This document shows, in pieces, positions 33,044 through 42,636 of a DNA stretch of 64,000 nt. The notes below the pieces were generated by a model. That model saw only the letters and a list, made by a program, of their open reading frames with translations. It ran no database searches and was not told the origin of the DNA. This stretch comes from Aporhodopirellula aestuarii. GTDB lineage: Bacteria; Planctomycetota; Planctomycetia; Pirellulales; Pirellulaceae. The DNA lies in NCBI RefSeq assembly GCF_023701485.1, contig NZ_JAMQBK010000036.1, forward strand, positions 1 through 64,000, given 5' to 3'. Both the position numbers and the translations under genes were made by a program. Each line of letters opens with the position of its first letter. Within the stretch, counting starts at the first letter, position 1.

Positions 33044-33166
33044 TTTTGGTGGCGAGTGTTTCAAAACCGGTGAGGATCAACTTCGGAGCGACGTTCCTTC
33101 CGTGGGCGGGATTTGCTATCTTCGCGTCGTTGTGAATTCCGCCTCCTTTGCCAGCGTCATTACTTC

Positions 33167-34549
33167 ATGTCCGCATCCCCACCTGAAAACTCTTCCGCTG
33201 TCGACACTTCGGCTGTTTCGAGCGGATCTGCTCGCCGCCCTGTCTCGAGCGTCGTCATTACTGGCCTGGGGGTGATCAGTCCGCTGGGAAACACGCCGGA
33301 CGAATTGCTCGAGGCTTTGCACGCTGGTCAATCAGGAATCGCCCCGTTCAAACAGGTTCCGACTGAGGCTTTTTCGACCAGCCATGGCGCCGAAGCGACC
33401 GCATTTACCGGGCATATCAACGATTACGGGCCGCTCGAAAAGGCTTTGCAGCGGACGATCCGCAAGGGCAGCAAAGTGATGTGCCGCGAAATCGAAATGG
33501 GCGTGGCATCGGCACAACTCGCACTCTACGACGCCGGTTTCAACAGCGAGGTTTTTGACCGTGATCGTATCGGCGTGCTGTTCGGGTCGGATTACATCAT
33601 GTCGCTCCCGGAGGAATACACCGAGGGGATCGCCGCTTGCATCGAAGACGGGAAATTCAATTTCGCCAAATGGGGGCAGTCGGGGCTGCCCAAGGTTAAT
33701 CCGCTGTGGTTGCTGAAATATCTGCCCAACATGCCCGCCTCCCACATCGCGATCTACAACGATTTGCGAGGCCCGAATAATTCGCTGACGCTCCGCGAAG
33801 CATCAAGCTGCGCGGCGATCGCCGAAGCCACTTCGACGATTTTACGGGGCCACGCGGATGCCCTCGTCGTGGGAGCGACGGGATCACGCATCCACCCGCT
33901 ACGGACCTTGCACGCCTCGCTGCAGGAAACCCTCGCGGCCGATCGAGAACCCTGCAGCGAAATGTCACGGCCGTTCGACGCGACCCGCGACGGCAGCGTT
34001 CTCGGAGAAGGCGCGGCCTCGATGTTGTGCGAATCACGCGAACACGCACTCGCACGCGGGGCAACCATTTTGGGCGAAGTGCTCGGTTACGGGACCAGTG
34101 CCGTCGGTGAATCCGGTGGACCACGCCCGATCCAGATTGCCATCGCCAACGCGTTGCGAGCGACGTTGCGTTCGGCCCAGAACGCGGGGCTTGGCGATGT
34201 GCCGATCGGCCATATCCACGCCCACGGTTTGTCCGATGTCGATGTCGACCGTGACGAAGCGGCGGCGATTTGCGAAGTATTTGGTGACTCGTCGAGCCAG
34301 CCCCCCGTCACGACCGCCAAGGGGCATTTCGGTAACCTAGGTGCCGGTAGCGGTATGGTCGAAATCATCGCCAGCCTGAAGAGTCTCGGCGCCAACCTGT
34401 TTCCGATTCGAAACCTGCAATCGCTTGCCGACGACTGTCCGATCAACGCCGTTACCGAGTCGGGAGTTTCCGCTGGGGATAGTTTCATCAGCGTCAACGT
34501 GACGCCGCAGGGACAGGCGGCCGCTGTCTGGATTCGCCGCGAGGGCTGA
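33167..34549 (+). CDS. Degenerate beta-ketoacyl synthase-like protein lacking catalytic Cys
   Basis: 460 residues with the overall KAS I/II fold: 'VVITGLGVISPLGNTPDELLEALHAGQSGI', 'VMCREIEMGVASAQLALYDAG', 'SRPFDATRDGSVLGEGAASMLCESREHALARGATILGEVLGYG'. Read without gaps against FabF from the GPN/GPS motif, the catalytic Cys position is Glu211 (LREASSCAA); the nearby Cys215 is four residues late. The first active-site His is kept (His353, HAHGLSD). In the second motif, KGHFGN aligns with KSMTGH, putting Asn390 at the second His. The Phe-gate 'GFGGTN' is replaced by VTPQGQ. So it probably does not condense acyl chains normally; a chain-length-factor-like partner or decarboxylase is possible. A more standard synthase active site cannot be excluded without a structure-based alignment. 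The start at 33167 gives the expected N-terminus. Confidence 0.85.
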   Translation: MSASPPENSSAVDTSAVSSGSARRPVSSVVITGLGVISPLGNTPDELLEALHAGQSGIAPFKQVPTEAFSTSHGAEATAFTGHINDYGPLEKALQRTIRKGSKVMCREIEMGVASAQLALYDAGFNSEVFDRDRIGVLFGSDYIMSLPEEYTEGIAACIEDGKFNFAKWGQSGLPKVNPLWLLKYLPNMPASHIAIYNDLRGPNNSLTLREASSCAAIAEATSTILRGHADALVVGATGSRIHPLRTLHASLQETLAADREPCSEMSRPFDATRDGSVLGEGAASMLCESREHALARGATILGEVLGYGTSAVGESGGPRPIQIAIANALRATLRSAQNAGLGDVPIGHIHAHGLSDVDVDRDEAAAICEVFGDSSSQPPVTTAKGHFGNLGAGSGMVEIIASLKSLGANLFPIRNLQSLADDCPINAVTESGVSAGDSFISVNVTPQGQAAAVWIRREG

Positions 34550-34675
34550 TCGGGGACGGGCGCAAAAGGCCCAACTGGGGAGCAGGTCGGGTACGGCGGG
34601 TGGGGAGCACAGGCTGGAATCTATCGACTATGCTGGGGATCGCTTCGTCCCGCCTCTCAAGCCCAGTTCACCAAC

Positions 34676-36142
34676 ATGCCCCACCCCACCCACGGCCGTC
34701 TGTTTTCGGTTTTTGGTTTCCTACTCGTTGCCGCGTGTTTGCTATCTCCAGCAGGCGATGGCTACTTTGCGTTTAGTTCTACCGCAAACGCGGACGACGC
34801 CCCCGCTGCTGATCCCGCTCGATCCGGTGTTGGGACTCAGTCCGATGAGCCGCTCAATGTGCTTGTGCTGTACGCGGACGATTGGCGGTTCGATACATTG
34901 GGCGTCGCCGGCAATCCGGTCGTCAAAACGCCTCATCTCGACGAATTGGCGACCCGGTCGATGCGGTTCACGCATAACTGCGTTACGACGGCGATCTGCG
35001 GCGTCAGTCGCGCGTGCCTGTTTACCGGCCAAATGATGTCGCGGCACGGGTGTTTCGGTTTTGCACCCTTTAAAACGCCGTGGTCGGAAACCTATCCCGG
35101 TTTGCTCCGTGAACACGGTTACTACGTCGGGCACGTTGGTAAATGGCACAACGGCAAGTTCCCCGCTGAACATTTTGATTTCGGCCGATCGTACTACGGC
35201 AGACACTGGCTCGAGCAGCCCGACGGCACAAAAATCCACGTCACCCAGAAGAACGAAAATGACGCTCTCGAGTTCCTCAAGACACGTCCCGAAGACAAGC
35301 CGTTTTGTTTGACTGTGGCGTTTTTTGCCACGCACGCTCAGGACGGTCACCCCGACCAGTTTCTGCCTCAACCGGAGAGCATGTCGCTGTATCAAGACGT
35401 TGAGATCCCGGTGCCGGTGAACGCCACTCAGGAATCATTTGAACGCTTGCCAGAGTTTGTCGGGAACGAGAAAAACGAGGGCCGCAATCGATGGCATTGG
35501 CGGTTTGATACTCCGGAAAAATATCAACGGATGATGAAAAACTACTACCGGCTCGCCAGTGAAGTGGACGCCACCTGTGGTCGTATTTTGAGTGAACTGA
35601 AGGCGCAGGGCACGCTCGATCAAACGCTCGTCATCTTTACCACCGACAACGGTTACTATCACGCCGAGCACGGTCTCGCGGACAAGTGGTACCCTCACCA
35701 AGAAAGCATTCGTGTCCCTCTGATGGTCAGTGACCCGCGGATGTCGGATGACAATCGAGGTCAAACCAACGACGAGTTTACGCTCAGCATCGATTTGGCT
35801 CCCACGATCCTTTCCGCCGTCGGCATCGAGGCTCCCGAGCGGATGCAAGGTCGCGACATGAGCCCGCTCTATCTGAGCGATTCCGGCGAGTCGGTCGATT
35901 GGCGAACCGAGTTCTTCTACGAGCACCCGACGATTCGTAGCAAGGACTTTATTCCATATTCAGAAGCGCTCGTACGCAAGGATTGGAAGTACTTCTATTG
36001 GCCCGAATTCGATCGCGAGCAGTTGTTCAACATCGTCAACGATCCACACGAAGAAAATGATCTCGCGGCGAATCCTGAATACCAGGAAAAACTATCCGAA
36101 ATGCGGACGCGATTCGCCGAGTTAAAAGCTCAGGCGAAATGA
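34676..36142 (+). CDS. Secreted sulfatase with variant CGVSR active-site motif
   Basis: 488 residues with a signal peptide (about 1-40, '[17 protein letters not shown]'). The alkaline-phosphatase-like fold is clear: metal ligands Asp68-Asp69 in '[13 protein letters not shown]', then '[14 protein letters not shown]', the FGly region at 108-112, 'HVGKWHNG', '[21 protein letters not shown]' and C-terminal '[15 protein letters not shown]'. The formylglycine motif reads C-G-V-S-R where the family rule is C/S-x-P/A-x-R. Cys108 and Arg112 are present, but Val replaces the Pro. It probably hydrolyses a sulfate ester on a polysaccharide in the periplasm after maturation; the substrate is unknown. It meets the convergent antiporter gene with a two-base gap. 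Confidence 0.92.
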   Translation: MPHPTHGRLFSVFGFLLVAACLLSPAGDGYFAFSSTANADDAPAADPARSGVGTQSDEPLNVLVLYADDWRFDTLGVAGNPVVKTPHLDELATRSMRFTHNCVTTAICGVSRACLFTGQMMSRHGCFGFAPFKTPWSETYPGLLREHGYYVGHVGKWHNGKFPAEHFDFGRSYYGRHWLEQPDGTKIHVTQKNENDALEFLKTRPEDKPFCLTVAFFATHAQDGHPDQFLPQPESMSLYQDVEIPVPVNATQESFERLPEFVGNEKNEGRNRWHWRFDTPEKYQRMMKNYYRLASEVDATCGRILSELKAQGTLDQTLVIFTTDNGYYHAEHGLADKWYPHQESIRVPLMVSDPRMSDDNRGQTNDEFTLSIDLAPTILSAVGIEAPERMQGRDMSPLYLSDSGESVDWRTEFFYEHPTIRSKDFIPYSEALVRKDWKYFYWPEFDREQLFNIVNDPHEENDLAANPEYQEKLSEMRTRFAELKAQAK

Positions 36143-36144
36143 CC

Positions 36145-37815
36145 TCAGGTTGCCGGCTGTTGACCGAGCAAGCGGACGGTGACGACCAGGGCCAACGTCC
36201 CCACGGTCAGACACAGCCACACCGGTACGCCAAAAGCGACCGGGAGGGTGCCCGTGAGAATGCACACGCCGCCCGCTAAGAGTGCGTACGGCATTTGCGT
36301 GCGAACATGCAACACATGATCGCACCCGCACGCACGGCTCGAGAGAACGGTTGTGTCCGATATCGGCGAGCAGTGATCGCCAAAGATCGCGCCAGCCAGC
36401 ACGCCGCTGAACGTCGCCAGTGCGATCGGTGAGTTGATCGCCGTCTCCGTGATTTGCGCCACCGTGTGGGCTTGCATGTCCAACACGAGACTGACGGCGA
36501 TCGGAGTCACAATCGCCATCGTGCCCCAGCTCGTTCCCGTTGCGAATGCGATCGCGCCCGCAAGAATGAACACGCAGGTCGGCATCAGGCGAATATCGAT
36601 CCGGTCACTGAGCACGCTCGAAAGATAGCCGCCCGTGTCGAGTGCCTCCTTCCCTGTCATCGCCGACAGCGACCATGCCAACCACAGCACCGCCATCGCG
36701 GGCATCATCTGCAACGCGCCATCGCGGACACCATCGAGGAGTTTGGGTGCAGTCAGCTTGGAGACGAAGAACGCGAGGACTACCGCAAACGCGAGACCGC
36801 ATCCGCCGCCGTACATGAGTGCCGTGTAAGAGTCGCCGGAGCCGATCACGTCACCGGCAAAGCGGATCTTCGACATCACACCTGTGTCGATCGGAGCATC
36901 GGTGGGGCTTGCCAGCGGTGCGTCCGCCATCAAGGATTGCTTGCCGGACACCACCAGTACGACGAGTATCGCCACCAAACAGGCGGCGATCGGCAGCAGT
37001 GCGGTAAGGATGTCGGCGGCTGGTTTTTGAGTCGCCGGTTGTTCAGCGCTGGGAGTTTCGTCTCCTGTTTCGGATTCGGTCTTCAACGCGTCGAGGGATT
37101 GGTTTACAGCGTCATGCTCGGCCACTCGCATCGGTCCGAAGTCACGTCCGGTCCGCGCGATGATGAACACGAGAGCGAGCGCGAACCAGGGATAGAATCG
37201 ATACGGAATACTCTGGATGAAGAAATCAAAGACTGGCACTGATGATCCGTCTCCGGCGTACGCCGAGGCATCCATGCCCGCTTGCAAGTAACTCAGTTCC
37301 GTCGCCACCCAAGTGCTCACCAGTGCCAATCCGGCAACCGGCGCCGCGGTGCTGTCGACGAGGTAGGCGAGCTTGGCTCGTGATATCCCAAACCGATCTG
37401 CGGTCGATCGCATTGTACCGCCGACGAGTAGGGTGTTTGCGTAATCGTCGAAGAAAACTGCGAGCCCGGTTGCTGCGATCATGCCTTGGGCTCCTCGACG
37501 GTCGCGAACGCGTCGTGCTAATCGCGCGATCGTGCGACGCATTGAACCGGCCGCTTCGATCACACCGACCATCATGCCGAGTACCAGCGTAAACGCGAGA
37601 ACCCGGAGGTGATCGTAGTCAGTCACCGAATCGATGATACTGGTTGTGAAGATATCCCAGGTCGAGCGGACAAACCCGACATCGTTCTGGCCAAACGCCA
37701 GTAACCCCGCACCAATTAAAATCCCCGCGGCCAACGGCAGCAAGACGCGTTGGGTCAACAAAGCCAAAGCGATCGCGATCAGCGGTGGCAGCAGACTGGT
37801 GTATCCGTATTCCAA
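36145..37815 (-). CDS. nhaC: Na+/H+ antiporter, NhaC family
   Basis: 556 residues with about 11-12 transmembrane segments. NhaC-family signatures are visible: 'FFDDYANTLLVGGTMRS', 'DSTAAPVAGLALVSTWVATE', 'ATGTSWGTMAIVTPIAV' and 'GAIFGDHCSPISDTTVLSS'. The last two form the ion pathway in the two inverted halves of this family. The protein exchanges cytoplasmic Na+ for protons at the inner membrane, as expected for a marine or brackish organism. A hydrophilic cytoplasmic loop (about 235-270, 'SLDALKTESETGDETPSAEQPATQKPAADIL') separates the halves. Related family members exchange malate/lactate or arginine/ornithine, so substrate assignment is moderate. Confidence 0.88.
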   Translation of the reverse strand: MEYGYTSLLPPLIAIALALLTQRVLLPLAAGILIGAGLLAFGQNDVGFVRSTWDIFTTSIIDSVTDYDHLRVLAFTLVLGMMVGVIEAAGSMRRTIARLARRVRDRRGAQGMIAATGLAVFFDDYANTLLVGGTMRSTADRFGISRAKLAYLVDSTAAPVAGLALVSTWVATELSYLQAGMDASAYAGDGSSVPVFDFFIQSIPYRFYPWFALALVFIIARTGRDFGPMRVAEHDAVNQSLDALKTESETGDETPSAEQPATQKPAADILTALLPIAACLVAILVVLVVSGKQSLMADAPLASPTDAPIDTGVMSKIRFAGDVIGSGDSYTALMYGGGCGLAFAVVLAFFVSKLTAPKLLDGVRDGALQMMPAMAVLWLAWSLSAMTGKEALDTGGYLSSVLSDRIDIRLMPTCVFILAGAIAFATGTSWGTMAIVTPIAVSLVLDMQAHTVAQITETAINSPIALATFSGVLAGAIFGDHCSPISDTTVLSSRACGCDHVLHVRTQMPYALLAGGVCILTGTLPVAFGVPVWLCLTVGTLALVVTVRLLGQQPAT

Positions 37816-37934
37816 CAGGAGTTCGCCGAAGGAGTTGCGGTGGAGTGAGGTGGCGAGTCGTGACCGGGTGATCCGAGCCGCCCTCCCCCGCGTTGTTTCA
37901 TCGGGAGGGAGGGTGGATTGCGTGAAAGGGTGGT

Positions 37935-40802
37935 CTACTTAACAACCAAGTTGACCATCCGTCCGGGGACGGCGATTTTCTTGAAGACCTGTTTGTCACC
38001 GATCGCGTTTTGAACTTGCTCGTCGCCCATCGCCGCCTCAATCATTTGATCTTGGCTGGCGTCGGGCGCCACGTTGATCTTGGCTTTGAGTTTACCATTG
38101 ATCTGCACCGGAATTTCGATGCTCGATTCAACCAGCGCGGCTTCGTCCCATTGGGGCCAAGCTTCTTTCGAGATGGATTCTTGATGCCCGAGCAGTCGCC
38201 ACAATTCTTCGGCGATGTGCGGAGCATAGGGATGCAATAGCACCAGGAATTGTTCCATCGCCTCACGCGGACGCGTTTCGCAGCGGGTGAAGTGATTGGA
38301 AAACTCCATCATCTTTGCGATCGCGGTATTAAAACTCATGCCCTCGGTATCTTCGGTGACCTTGCGAATGGTTTGATGCAACACGCGGAGTTGTTCCTCG
38401 TCGCAGGGTTCGTCAACGACCGCGTCGGACAGTTGCAGTTCGTCGGCTTTGTCATCGACGATCAATCGCCACACGCGGTCGAGGAAACCACGGACGCCAC
38501 CGACACCGGTCATTACCCATGGTTTGGTGGCTTCGAGTGGTCCCATGAACATCTCATACAGACGCAGAGAGTCGGCGCCGTAATCGCGGACGACTCCGTC
38601 CGGGTTGACGACATTGCCACGGGTCTTGCTCATCTTAAACGCGCGGCTGTCGATCTTGATCGAAGGATCGGATTTCAGAACAAACCCTTCGCCCTTCTTT
38701 TCAACATCGTCTTCGGAAATCTTGACCGTGGTGACCGGTTTTCCGTCTTTGGTGACGCGATTGCCATCAGCATCGCGACGCACATTTTTGGTTGAAACCG
38801 GTTTTCCCGCTTCGTCGGTGTAGCCGGTGAATTCGACTTCGCCAAGAATCATCCCTTGGTTGACGAGCTTACGAAACGGTTCCGGACAGGTAACGTATCC
38901 ACGGTCGTAGAGCACTTTGTGCCAGAACCGCGAGTACAAAAGGTGCAACACCGCGTGTTCGGCGCCGCCGACGTATAGGTCAACGGGCATCCAGACTTTT
39001 TCGAGTTCGGGATCGATCAGTTGTTGGGCGTTTTTGGGATCGATGTAACGCAGGTAGTACCAGCACGATCCGGCCCATTGGGGCATCGTGTTGGTTTCGC
39101 GGCGATAGCGTTTGCCGTCGAGCTCCACGATCAACCAATCGTCATCGGCTTTCGCCAGTGGCGGTTCGGGACGTCCGTGTGGTTTGAAATCTTCGAGATC
39201 AGGTAGCGTCACCGGCAATTGGTCGTCTGGCACCGCTCGTTTGATTCCGGTCGGGTTTCCGTCCGCATCGATCTCATGCAGGATCGGGAACGGTTCGCCC
39301 CAGAATCGTTGGCGGCTGAACAACCAATCGCGGAGTTTGAAATTAACCGCTTCGCGGGCGAGTCCTTCTTCGGACAATCGGGCGGTCAACGCGGATTTCA
39401 CTTCGGCGGTTGTTTGGCCGTTAAACTCGCCGCTGTTGATCGCTTCGCCCTCAGCGACGTAGCACGCCTTTCCGGCGAGAATGTCGTCGCGTTGTTCGTG
39501 ATCGGCGGGCGGGTTCACGACGGGGATCACGGGCAAGTCGAATGCGACCGCGAATTCGAAGTCACGGATGTCATGGGCGGGGACAGCCATGATCGCTCCC
39601 GTTCCGTAGCCGGCAAGCACGTAGTCGGCCACCCAAATCGGAATCGAACGTCCGTCGGCAGGATTAATCGCGTGGGAACCGGTGAACACACCTGTCTTGG
39701 CCCGATCACCGTCGGTCCGTTCGCGGTCACTCTTGAAGGAGGCCTTTTCGCGATACGCGTTGACTTCGGCTTTCTGTTCGGGCGTGACGAGCCGATCGAT
39801 CAGCGGGTGTTCAGGAGAAACGACCATGTAGGTCGCGCCAAACAGGGTGTCTGGGCGCGTCGTGTAAACTCGCAGGAAATCTTCCTGTGTTTCTCCGGGG
39901 AAACCGGTGGTGGCCCGGTCGCGTTTCCAGGCGACGAATGGACCGGTCGCGTCGTCACCGGCCCGGTTGCCTGATTGCAGATAGAAATCAACTTCTGCAC
40001 CGGTGCTGCGTCCGATCCAGTCATACTGCAGTTTTTTGATGCCGGTAGGCCAATCGAGTTCCTCGAGCCCTTCGAGCAATCGCTCAGCGTAGTCGGTGAT
40101 CCGCAACATCCATTGACGCAGCGGGATCCGCTTGACCGGATGCCCACCGACTTCGCTCTTGCCGTCAACGACTTCTTCGTTGGCCAGCACGGTGCCGAGT
40201 TTCGCACACCAGTTCACCAACGCGTCGTCCTGGTAGGCCAACCGACGTGAGTCGCGATAAAGCTCGACGGCTCGGTCCCCTTCGGCGGTGACTTCCGCGG
40301 GAATCGGTAACTCCGCGATCGGACGCCCCTTCTGCATCTCGGTGTCGAACCAAGTGTCATAGAGGACAAGGAAGATCCACTGGGTCCAGCGGAAGTAGTC
40401 TTCGTCAGTGGTCGCTAAAACGCGGTCCCAGTCATAACTGAAACCGAGCATCTTGAGTTGGCGGGTGAAGTTGTCGATGTTTCGTTGCGTTTGCACGCGG
40501 GGGTGTTCCCCGGTGCGAATCGCGTGCTCTTCGGCGGGCAGTCCGAATGCGTCAAACCCCATCGGGTGCAGTACGAGTTCGCCTCGGGCTCGCGCGAAAC
40601 GAGACACGATATCGGTCGCTGTGTAACCTTCCGGGTGCCCAACGTGCAGTCCATCGCCACTGGGATAAGGGAACATGTCGAGCACGTATCGTTTCGCAAC
40701 ATCTTGGGCCGAGTCTGTGAGCGACGGGGTTGCGAAAGAATTGTGTTCGTCCCAATAGGATTGCCAGCGGGGTTCGATCTCGTTGGGGTTGTAGCGGACC
40801 AT
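37935..40802 (-). CDS. leuS: Leucyl-tRNA synthetase
   Basis: 955 residues, somewhat longer than the bacterial norm (about 860). The class I signature HVGH lies in '[21 protein letters not shown]', and KMSKT in '[14 protein letters not shown]'. The CP1 editing domain is present ('[21 protein letters not shown]', '[19 protein letters not shown]'). '[16 protein letters not shown]' and '[28 protein letters not shown]' are leucine-specific. Extra length includes a charged insertion before the KMSKS loop (about 680-720, '[32 protein letters not shown]'). The enzyme charges tRNA-Leu in the cytoplasm. No T-box or Shine-Dalgarno sequence was seen. The antiporter gene follows on the same strand about 120 bases away from its stop. 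Confidence 0.97.
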   Translation of the reverse strand: MVRYNPNEIEPRWQSYWDEHNSFATPSLTDSAQDVAKRYVLDMFPYPSGDGLHVGHPEGYTATDIVSRFARARGELVLHPMGFDAFGLPAEEHAIRTGEHPRVQTQRNIDNFTRQLKMLGFSYDWDRVLATTDEDYFRWTQWIFLVLYDTWFDTEMQKGRPIAELPIPAEVTAEGDRAVELYRDSRRLAYQDDALVNWCAKLGTVLANEEVVDGKSEVGGHPVKRIPLRQWMLRITDYAERLLEGLEELDWPTGIKKLQYDWIGRSTGAEVDFYLQSGNRAGDDATGPFVAWKRDRATTGFPGETQEDFLRVYTTRPDTLFGATYMVVSPEHPLIDRLVTPEQKAEVNAYREKASFKSDRERTDGDRAKTGVFTGSHAINPADGRSIPIWVADYVLAGYGTGAIMAVPAHDIRDFEFAVAFDLPVIPVVNPPADHEQRDDILAGKACYVAEGEAINSGEFNGQTTAEVKSALTARLSEEGLAREAVNFKLRDWLFSRQRFWGEPFPILHEIDADGNPTGIKRAVPDDQLPVTLPDLEDFKPHGRPEPPLAKADDDWLIVELDGKRYRRETNTMPQWAGSCWYYLRYIDPKNAQQLIDPELEKVWMPVDLYVGGAEHAVLHLLYSRFWHKVLYDRGYVTCPEPFRKLVNQGMILGEVEFTGYTDEAGKPVSTKNVRRDADGNRVTKDGKPVTTVKISEDDVEKKGEGFVLKSDPSIKIDSRAFKMSKTRGNVVNPDGVVRDYGADSLRLYEMFMGPLEATKPWVMTGVGGVRGFLDRVWRLIVDDKADELQLSDAVVDEPCDEEQLRVLHQTIRKVTEDTEGMSFNTAIAKMMEFSNHFTRCETRPREAMEQFLVLLHPYAPHIAEELWRLLGHQESISKEAWPQWDEAALVESSIEIPVQINGKLKAKINVAPDASQDQMIEAAMGDEQVQNAIGDKQVFKKIAVPGRMVNLVVK

Positions 40803-40958
40803 AGGTGGTTCAAAGGACAGTGTCGAGGAAATGGTTAGCGTCGCTCGGGATTAGAATCGTGATGCGTCTCGACGACAACGCCATGCCCTGCTGTCGACAA
40901 CCTCGATTTTTCCTTCCGATCGTTAGCGGACGGTCCGGTGGAGCTTCGTTCGGCGCAT

Positions 40959-40991
40959 AAAAAAAGCGGACGACATCATGGTGTCGCCCGC
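40959..40991 (-). terminator. Rho-independent terminator of the Cys-rich gene
   Basis: On the minus strand a GCGGGCGACA / TGTCGTCCGC stem, with one G-U pair in RNA and a 6-base loop, is followed directly by seven T. It lies about 30 bases after the stop of the Cys-rich protein gene and just upstream of leuS. Confidence 0.85.
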
Positions 40992-41022
40992 TCTTTGCGG
41001 TCTAGCATGTTTTCCATGCGTC

Positions 41023-41454
41023 TTAGTTGCAGCAAACTGGTTCGCAGCAAACTGGAACGCAGCACTTGGCAGCTTTGCGAGCGGCACAAGCTTCACGCAA
41101 ACGAGCGAAGAGGCCCTTGCGTGGTGGTTTGCAGCAAGGATCGCAAGGATCGCAGCAAACTGGTTCTGGACAGCAAACAGGTGCTGGCGCTGGGCAGCAA
41201 ACAGGAGCTGGTTCTGGGCAGCAAACTGGTGCTGGCTCTGGGCAGCAAACGGGTGCTGGTTCTGGGCAGCAAACAGGTGCTGGCTCTGGGCAGCAAACAG
41301 GAGCTGGTTCTGGGCAGCAAACTGGCTCTGGGCAGCATACTGGCTCGCAGCAGGTGGCTTTTTTCTTGCAACCGAACAAGCCGGCGTCGGCTTGAGGAGC
41401 AACAACGGTGCTGACAACAGCCAACAGGGCAACAGCCAAGGTCGTACGAATCAT
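41023..41454 (-). CDS. Secreted cysteine-rich protein with CCPEPAPV tandem repeats
   Basis: 143 residues, of which 31 (22%) are cysteine. A signal peptide 'MIRTTLAVALLAVVSTVVAPQADA' precedes the mature protein. Residues 46-85 are five exact copies of CCPEPAPV, followed by one CCPAPAPV (86-93) and CCPEPVCCDPCDPCC. The C-terminal 'KGLFARLREACAARKAAKCCVPVCCEPVCC' is basic and again Cys-rich. The start at 41454 is preceded by GGAGAGA about seven bases upstream, a good ribosome-binding site; longer in-frame starts would overlap it. It has its own terminator. I know no enzymatic family. A disulfide-cross-linked envelope or metal-binding protein is plausible but unproven. Confidence 0.85.
   Translation of the reverse strand: MIRTTLAVALLAVVSTVVAPQADAGLFGCKKKATCCEPVCCPEPVCCPEPAPVCCPEPAPVCCPEPAPVCCPEPAPVCCPEPAPVCCPAPAPVCCPEPVCCDPCDPCCKPPRKGLFARLREACAARKAAKCCVPVCCEPVCCN
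41176..41319 (-). repeat. Six 24-bp tandem repeats encoding CCPEPAPV
   Basis: Six consecutive 24-base units encode five CCPEPAPV and one CCPAPAPV octapeptide. At DNA level the units vary at a few positions (for example CTGGTTCTGGG versus CTGGCTCTGGG on the plus strand). The sequence is regular enough for slippage or recombination to change copy number between strains. Confidence 0.9.
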
Positions 41455-41594
41455 CTTAAGTCTCTCCAATTGGGGGTGTGTCTCTCGTCGGACGACGAGG
41501 CAATTTGGGGAGAGTTTACGGTCTGACGTCGTTGCGTCAACTAGGCAAATTGCCCTGACGGCTCAAATCGATCGTCTGACGGGAGCTATTCTTT

Positions 41595-41618
41595 CAAGTT
41601 CAAGCGAGATAAGCACTT
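41595..41618. repeat. Short repeat downstream of a minus-strand stop, copy 2
   Basis: TCAAGTTCAAG followed by C, GAGA, T and AAGCACT; the near-identical copy is at 30999-31023. It lies about 25 bases past the stop of the leucine-rich-repeat gene and upstream of the Cys-rich gene. Confidence 0.35.
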
Positions 41619-41640
41619 ACAGTGTGCCATTCAGAGCCAG

Positions 41641-42636
41641 TCAATGCACATGTGCATGCGGATCGCGATCGTGATGTTTTTGGTTCACGTGCACGTGAAG
41701 TTGCGGGTGGTTGCGGAACAACCAGGACCATCCTGACTCAGTAATGGCAGAATCATCGAGATACAGCGATTCGAGTCTCGGCAGAGTGGTCAGCACTTTG
41801 ATCCCTTCGTCGGTGACCGGAACCCCGATTAGGTGCAAACCACGCAGCGTCGTGAGCTCGGCAATTGCCCGGCAGCATTCGTTATTGAGATTGGGAGAAC
41901 CGAGTCGTAACTGCTTTAATTTAGGTAGTTTTTTTAGCGATCGGATGCCCGCTGACGAGACACGACAGTGGGGCAAATTGAGTAACCAGAGCTTGTCGCA
42001 ACCCGCGAGGCTGCGGATTCCCTCGTCGGTAATGGGTGAAAGTCGCAGTCGCAGGTGTTCCAAATCAGGCAGTTGAGCGATAACGGCCAAGCCCTGGTCA
42101 GTGACAACGCCCTGGTCAATGAGGACTGTATCGAGCTTGGCGAAGGTTTTGGCCGGGGGCGGTGATGTGCCCTGGCGACCACCCCGTTGCGAGGAATTTG
42201 TGACAATTTCGCCCGGGTCGGAATCCGATGTTTGCGGAAGGTTTTCCGCGGTTTTCTGAGTTTGTTCAGCCGCCTCAATGGACTCTTGGATCAGGGTGTC
42301 CAGCGGCAATTCTTCGAGCAGTTCGTTGTTGATGGCGCTGTCGAAGAAATAGAGCCGCGTGGATTTGCCCGCGAGGACCCGTTCAACTTGCTCGGTGAAC
42401 TGTTTTCGCTCAGAAATCTGGATTTCAGGTTCGGCTGTTTCCGCAACCGGGGCTTCCGGCCGAGTCGCATACCACACGAATACCGCGAGCAGGGCGATCG
42501 CCGCGATCAACGCCATCGCGATGAGTGGTTTCGAATATTGACGCAGCCTTGTTTTCCAGTCGAGGCTCGCTGCCTCGTCGGTTTCTGTTTCTGGCGAAGG
42601 CGGGAGAGTTTCGGAATCGTCAGGAGACGCGGTCAT
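41641..42636 (-). CDS. Membrane-anchored leucine-rich-repeat protein with His-rich tail
   Basis: 331 residues. A cytoplasmic acidic/Pro N-terminus precedes one transmembrane helix ('PLIAMALIAAIALLAVFVWYAT', about 36-57), so most of the protein is outside the cytoplasm. From about 170 onward five or six repeats of the form 'VTDQGLAVIAQLPDLEHLRL', 'ITDEGIRSLAGCDKLWLLNL' and 'VTDEGIKVLTTLPRLESLYL' match the cysteine-containing/GALA-type leucine-rich repeats common in planctomycetes. The C-terminus HVHVNQKHHDRDPHAHVH contains eight His in 18 residues and could bind metal. The binding partner is unknown. The neighbouring Cys-rich gene is on the same strand but has its own start signals. Confidence 0.85.
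   Translation of the reverse strand: MTASPDDSETLPPSPETETDEAASLDWKTRLRQYSKPLIAMALIAAIALLAVFVWYATRPEAPVAETAEPEIQISERKQFTEQVERVLAGKSTRLYFFDSAINNELLEELPLDTLIQESIEAAEQTQKTAENLPQTSDSDPGEIVTNSSQRGGRQGTSPPPAKTFAKLDTVLIDQGVVTDQGLAVIAQLPDLEHLRLRLSPITDEGIRSLAGCDKLWLLNLPHCRVSSAGIRSLKKLPKLKQLRLGSPNLNNECCRAIAELTTLRGLHLIGVPVTDEGIKVLTTLPRLESLYLDDSAITESGWSWLFRNHPQLHVHVNQKHHDRDPHAHVH

Larger units (their letters stand above)
32849..33166. other. Divergent regulatory region between the stress-type operon and a KS-like gene
   Basis: About 320 bases. It holds the sigma-54-type promoter at 32926-32942 facing the operon. The palindrome CCAGATCTGG, flanked by AGGCC and GGCCT arms, lies at 33027-33043, about 100 bases upstream of that promoter, where enhancer sites for NtrC-type activators usually sit. 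Nothing else was recognised. Confidence 0.55.

Noticed and set aside
41027-41395. Plus-strand frame encoding GAGSGQQT repeats.
   Set aside because: It is the antisense reading of the CCPEPAPV DNA repeat; the minus strand has the signal peptide, ribosome-binding site and terminator.
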